Origin: Victivallales bacterium
GTDB lineage: Bacteria; Verrucomicrobiota; Lentisphaeria; Oligosphaerales; Oligosphaeraceae
Assembly: GCA_017538465.1 (NCBI GenBank)
Contig: JAFYIW010000308.1
Span: forward strand, 1 to 9,611
Length of the DNA: 9,611 nt
Direction of reading: 5' to 3'
The notes beneath the pieces were generated by a model. The model was not told the origin of the DNA. It saw nothing but the letters and a program-made list of their open reading frames with translations, and did not search any database. Below are positions 6,795 through 9,611 of the stretch, piece by piece (positions within the stretch are counted from its first letter, which is position 1; every line of letters starts with the position of its first letter). The translations under genes were made by a program, and so were the position numbers.

Positions 6795-6842
6795 TATTTG
6801 TGTGCCATGGACCTATGTGTTTCACATGGCAATGAGATTCAC

Positions 6843-6869
6843 CAAAGGGATAAAAGAGATATAAGGGAT
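6843..6869 (+). repeat. Three imperfect 9-base repeats in the GH20 upstream region
   Basis: CAAAGGGAT (6843), AAAAGAGAT (6852) and ATAAGGGAT (6861) follow each other without gaps. They lie between the terminator of the small gene and the heptad array before GH20. A weak promoter-like pair, TTCACC at 6838 and TATAAG at 6860 with 16 bases between, overlaps them. They might be operator-like or simply decayed tandem repeats. Confidence 0.45.
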
Positions 6870-6891
6870 TTCAAATTCGGTGCCCATTCCA

Positions 6892-6919
6892 CCTCTATCC
6901 TCTAACCTCTAACCTTTTA
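6892..6919 (+). repeat. CCTCTAA-type heptad array directly upstream of GH20 start
   Basis: Four units in perfect 7-base register: CCTCTAT at 6892, CCTCTAA at 6899, CCTCTAA at 6906 and CCTTTTA at 6913. One T then separates the array from the ATG at 6921. It occupies the place where an SD would be, and no SD is present. Confidence 0.88.
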
Positions 6920-6920
6920 T

Positions 6921-8306
6921 ATGCGTCCAGCCCTGCACTGCCTCATTCCGCGTCCCGCCGAAGTCACCCTAGCCGACGGCGAGTTCCTTTTCACGCGCCC
7001 CATCAAGGTCTCTTCGAAACTCCCCGCCATCCAGGAACGCCTGAAGTTCTTTGGCGCCAAGCTCGCCGATGACGCGAAGTGCGCCATCACCGTCGCCAAG
7101 GACAAGTCGCTGCCCGCCGAGGGCTTCGCCATCACGGTCACGCCCAACGCCATCCGCCTGACGGCAAGCGATGCGCAGGGGGAGTTCTACGCGCAGGGTG
7201 CCTTGGAGCAATTGCTATGGATTGCCTTTGCCGAGGGCGCAGACGTCGCCAAGATGCAATGCGGCGCCGTGCGGGACTATCCGCGCTACCCCATGCGCGG
7301 GCTGATGCTGGACAGCGCGCGGCATTTCCAGTCCAAGGCCGTCATCCTCTCCGTCCTGGACATGATGGCGAAACTGCGCCTCAACCACTTCCACTGGCAC
7401 CTGACGGACGGCGAGGGGTGGCGTTTCCCCAGCCTGGGCACGCCTAAGGTCAACACGCTGGACGGCCGTCAGGCGGGCTGCTATGCGGCGGCGGAAATCG
7501 CCGAAATCACCGCCTACGCAAAGGAGCGCCACATCACCATCATCCCCGAACTGGACATGCCCGGACACTCGTGGGGACTCACGCACCTCTATCCCGAACT
7601 GGCGTGCGACTCCGAACACCCAGGCAATGAACTCTGCCTGGGCAACCCAAAGACCATGGAGTTCATGCTGCATCGGCTGGACGAAATGCTCGCGCTCTTC
7701 CCCGAAAGCAAATTCATCCACATCGGCGGCGACGAGGCAGGCACCGGCCACTGGGAGAAGTGCCCGAAGTGCCAGGCGAAAATCAAGAAGCTCGGGCTTG
7801 CCAACGAGCGCAAGCTGGAGGAGTGGTTCATGGCCACGATGTCCAGGCATGTGCTGGAGGCGGGCCGCACTCCAGTGAGCTGGTGCACCAGCGCCGTCAT
7901 GCCGGAGGGGCATCTCTTCCAGGCATGGAACGACGTCCACGAACTCATGGACCTGGCCTGGGGCACCCGCAAAAACCTCGTGCTCTCCTCGCTCTACATA
8001 CCCTTCTACATGGACTACCCGCAGCACGCCGAGGAGCCGCACTTCAACTGGATGACCGTCCAGACCGAGGAGATGATGTACGACGGCGAACCCGCCGCCC
8101 ACATGGAGCGCGAACTCGGCAACCGTCTCCAGGGCATCGAGTCGCCGTTGTGGACGGAGATGGTCCCCGAATGGCGTGTGAAGTCCAAGTTCCTCCCCCG
8201 CGCCATCGCCATCGCCGAGGTCGGCTGGACCAAGCACGAACTGCGCGACTACCTCGACTACCAACGCCGCCGCCTCTCCCTGGAATCCGCCGGATACAAT
8301 TGGTAA
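6921..8306 (+). CDS. GH20 beta-N-acetylhexosaminidase
   Basis: 461 residues. It hydrolyses terminal beta-linked GlcNAc or GalNAc by substrate-assisted catalysis. The N-terminal GH20b-type domain spans about 8-120 (LIPRPAEVTLADGEFLF onward). The catalytic barrel starts with YPMRGLMLDSARHFQ, then NHFHWHLTDGEGWRFP (H158, D163), IIPELDMPGHS, the catalytic pair D271-E272 in HIGGDEAGTGHW, a CPKCQ pair (C281/C284), and near the C-terminus ESPLWTEMV and FLPRAIAIAEVGWT. Key residues are intact. No signal peptide is visible, so an intracellular enzyme acting on imported chito-oligosaccharides or glycan fragments is likely. The start at 6921 is placed by the conserved N-terminal PRP motif and the end of the heptad array. 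It is followed by GH3 after 62 bases, suggesting joint glycan processing. The exact substrate cannot be told. Confidence 0.95.
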   Translation: MRPALHCLIPRPAEVTLADGEFLFTRPIKVSSKLPAIQERLKFFGAKLADDAKCAITVAKDKSLPAEGFAITVTPNAIRLTASDAQGEFYAQGALEQLLWIAFAEGADVAKMQCGAVRDYPRYPMRGLMLDSARHFQSKAVILSVLDMMAKLRLNHFHWHLTDGEGWRFPSLGTPKVNTLDGRQAGCYAAAEIAEITAYAKERHITIIPELDMPGHSWGLTHLYPELACDSEHPGNELCLGNPKTMEFMLHRLDEMLALFPESKFIHIGGDEAGTGHWEKCPKCQAKIKKLGLANERKLEEWFMATMSRHVLEAGRTPVSWCTSAVMPEGHLFQAWNDVHELMDLAWGTRKNLVLSSLYIPFYMDYPQHAEEPHFNWMTVQTEEMMYDGEPAAHMERELGNRLQGIESPLWTEMVPEWRVKSKFLPRAIAIAEVGWTKHELRDYLDYQRRRLSLESAGYNW

Positions 8307-8336
8307 AAGGGTAAAGGGTAAAGGGTAAAGGGTAAA
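8301..8336 (+). repeat. GGGTAAA heptad array overlapping the GH20 stop codon
   Basis: Four perfect GGGTAAA units at 8309, 8316, 8323 and 8330, preceded by TGGTAAA at 8301, whose TAA is the GH20 stop, and one extra A at 8308. The unit differs from the array at the other end of the gene. It forms the first half of the 62-base gap between GH20 and GH3. Confidence 0.92.
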
Positions 8337-8340
8337 ATCA

Positions 8341-8368
8341 GGTCTCTGGTCTGACGCCTGACGTCCCG
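8341..8368 (+). repeat. Degenerate GGTCTGA-type heptads ending at the GH3 start codon
   Basis: Counting back from the ATG at 8369 in 7-base steps gives GGTCTCT (8341), GGTCTGA (8348), CGCCTGA (8355) and CGTCCCG (8362). The middle units share the CTGA ending and the first two share GGTCT; the last is eroded. Together with the GGGTAAA array, nearly the whole GH20-GH3 gap is 7-periodic. Confidence 0.6.
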
Positions 8369-9611
8369 ATGAAAGTTTTCCAAGCCATGAAAAAGCACAC
8401 CGCGAAATCCCTCGAGCAGCAGATCGAGAAGCTGCTCGCCAAACTCACGTTGGATGAAAAGCTATGCCTCATCCGAGGCCGCACGGACTTCAACACGGGC
8501 GATGTGCCGCGCCTCGGCATCGAGGGCATCCGTACCTCCGACGGTCCCCAGGGCGTGCGCCTGGAGGACGGCCGCACCACCACCGCCCTCCCCTGCGGAC
8601 AGGCACTCTCCTGCACCTTCTCCCCCAAAAGCGCCGAAAAGGCGGGACGGCTTCTGGGACGCGAGTGCCGCGCCCTCGGCGTCCAAGCGCTTCTGGGACC
8701 CGGCATGAACCTGATGCGCACGCCCCTCAATGGCCGTTCGTTCGAGTATTTCGGCGAAGACCCGCGCCTCTGCGGCGAGACGGCGGCGGCGTGGATCGCC
8801 GGTTTGCAGTCCGTCAAGGTCGCCCCGTGCTTGAAGCACTACTGCTTCAACGACCAGGAGGCGGACCGCACGATCATCGACGTCGAATGCCCTGACCGCG
8901 CGGCGCGCGAAATCTACATCCGCCCGTTCGAGATCGCCGTCCAGAAGGCCGATCCGTGGGCGTTCATGAACAGCTACAACAAGTATCGCGGCCAGTGGAC
9001 GAGCCACAGCGCCTACCTGAACGACATCCTCTGCAAGGAGTATGGCGCGACGGGCGCGATGATCCCCGACTGGGGCGGCGTCCACGGAATGCCCGAGGCG
9101 ATCAACGGCGGAACGTCGATCCAGTCGTCGACGAAGGTGGATCCCGCGCGTGACAAGCGCGAACTAAAGCTTTTGGCGGAAGGGAAGATCGATCGCGCGC
9201 GTTTCGATGATTCCGTGCGCCGCGCGCTCCGGCTGTATTTCCGCGTGGGCGCGTTCGACGCGGACGATCCCAAGGAGCGCGCGCTCCAAAAGCGCTGCGA
9301 GGAGTCCTTCCGTTCGCAGGAGCACCAGGACCTCGCCCGCCGCGCGGCGGAGGAGGGTTTCGTCATGGTCAAGAACGACGGGCTTCTTCCGTTCCGCGGC
9401 AAGACGGTCGCCGTCGTCGGTCCGCTTGTTGAGGTCAAGCATGCGATGTCCGACAAGGACACGGACCTGCGCTGGCACGGCGGGTCCGGCGCAGTCAAGG
9501 CCGCGCGCGAGATCACGCCGCTCGAAGGCTTCCGCAGGGTGTTCGGCGAGGAGAACGTGATCACCGGCGCGAACGCGGCGGAAGTCGCGGCAAAGGCGGA
9601 CATCGTCGTCT
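8369..9611 (+). CDS. GH3 family beta-glycosidase, 3' end cut by window edge
   Basis: At least 414 codons, open to the window end. GH3 enzymes remove terminal beta-linked glucose, GlcNAc or xylose by a retaining mechanism. The order of motifs is typical: LTLDEKLCLIRG, TSDGPQGVR (56-64), GPGMNLMRTPLNGRSFEYFGEDP (110-132), CLKHYCFNDQE (154-164, substrate binding), FMNSYNKYRGQW, and IPDWGGVH with nucleophile-position D234. It then enters the C-terminal alpha/beta domain (EGFVMVKNDGLLPF, TVAVVGP, GGSGAV). The usual Ser before the nucleophile (SDWGGVH) is Pro233. No signal peptide is seen. Starts possible are ATG 8369, directly at the end of the heptads, or in-frame ATG 8387; neither has a good SD. 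The later part is richer in GCG and CGC codons than the operon genes. The acid/base Glu and exact substrate lie outside what can be judged. Confidence 0.94.
   Translation, partial: MKVFQAMKKHTAKSLEQQIEKLLAKLTLDEKLCLIRGRTDFNTGDVPRLGIEGIRTSDGPQGVRLEDGRTTTALPCGQALSCTFSPKSAEKAGRLLGRECRALGVQALLGPGMNLMRTPLNGRSFEYFGEDPRLCGETAAAWIAGLQSVKVAPCLKHYCFNDQEADRTIIDVECPDRAAREIYIRPFEIAVQKADPWAFMNSYNKYRGQWTSHSAYLNDILCKEYGATGAMIPDWGGVHGMPEAINGGTSIQSSTKVDPARDKRELKLLAEGKIDRARFDDSVRRALRLYFRVGAFDADDPKERALQKRCEESFRSQEHQDLARRAAEEGFVMVKNDGLLPFRGKTVAVVGPLVEVKHAMSDKDTDLRWHGGSGAVKAAREITPLEGFRRVFGEENVITGANAAEVAAKADIVV

Noticed and set aside
7215..8264. 349-codon minus-strand open frame opposite GH20
   Set aside because: Shadow of the intact GH20 gene; no family motif, and high GC makes long antisense frames common.
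8301..8337. GGGTAAA array as a CRISPR or telomere-like repeat
   Set aside because: There are no spacers, the unit is only 7 bases, and it is not the plant-type telomere unit (TTTAGGG or its complement); short tandem repeat fits better.
8462..9085. 207-codon minus-strand open frame opposite GH3
   Set aside because: Shadow of the GH3 gene, which translates without interruption with ordered family motifs in the + frame.

Overview
The window reads as a bacterial chromosome segment with all confident genes on the + strand. It holds a complete ThuA-like gene, a compact housekeeping run (ribBA, ribH, nusB, ftsY, a degenerate protein-kinase-like gene, tgt), a tiny His-rich/collagen-like secreted protein, and two glycoside hydrolase genes (GH20, then GH3, the latter cut by the right edge). 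The glycoside hydrolases, the fused RibBA and the rib-nusB-ftsY linkage suggest a glycan-degrading member of the PVC group (Lentisphaerota/Verrucomicrobiota-like). This is inference from gene content, not a marker-based placement.

Layout. 1-762: a short heptad repeat running into the start codon of a ThuA-family gene. 774-6412: an operon-like block with gaps of 11 to 41 bases and one 1-base stop/start overlap. RibBA and RibH supply riboflavin precursors, NusB serves rRNA transcription antitermination, FtsY is the SRP receptor and Tgt makes queuosine-modified tRNA. A zinc-ribbon plus pseudokinase-like protein sits between ftsY and tgt. 6413-6800: a probable stand-alone transcription unit with a candidate sigma70-type promoter, a 61-codon gene with its own Shine-Dalgarno (SD), and a hairpin terminator. 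6801-9611: GH20 and GH3, both without signal peptides, so probably acting inside the cell on imported oligosaccharides.

The most unusual signal is in the gaps. Three genes (thuA-like, GH20, GH3) begin directly after arrays of 7-base units, and GH20 also ends inside such an array. The unit differs by site (CCTCTAA, GGGTAAA, GGTCTGA-like), but the 7-base period and the abutment to coding ends are the same. None of these three genes has a recognisable SD, whereas ribH, nusB, tgt and the small gene do. Other points of interest are the kinase-like protein with the catalytic Asp of HRD replaced by Asn, a NusB with a roughly 100-residue acidic insertion, and the His7 plus Gly-X-Pro mini-protein encoded by three 18-base tandem repeats.
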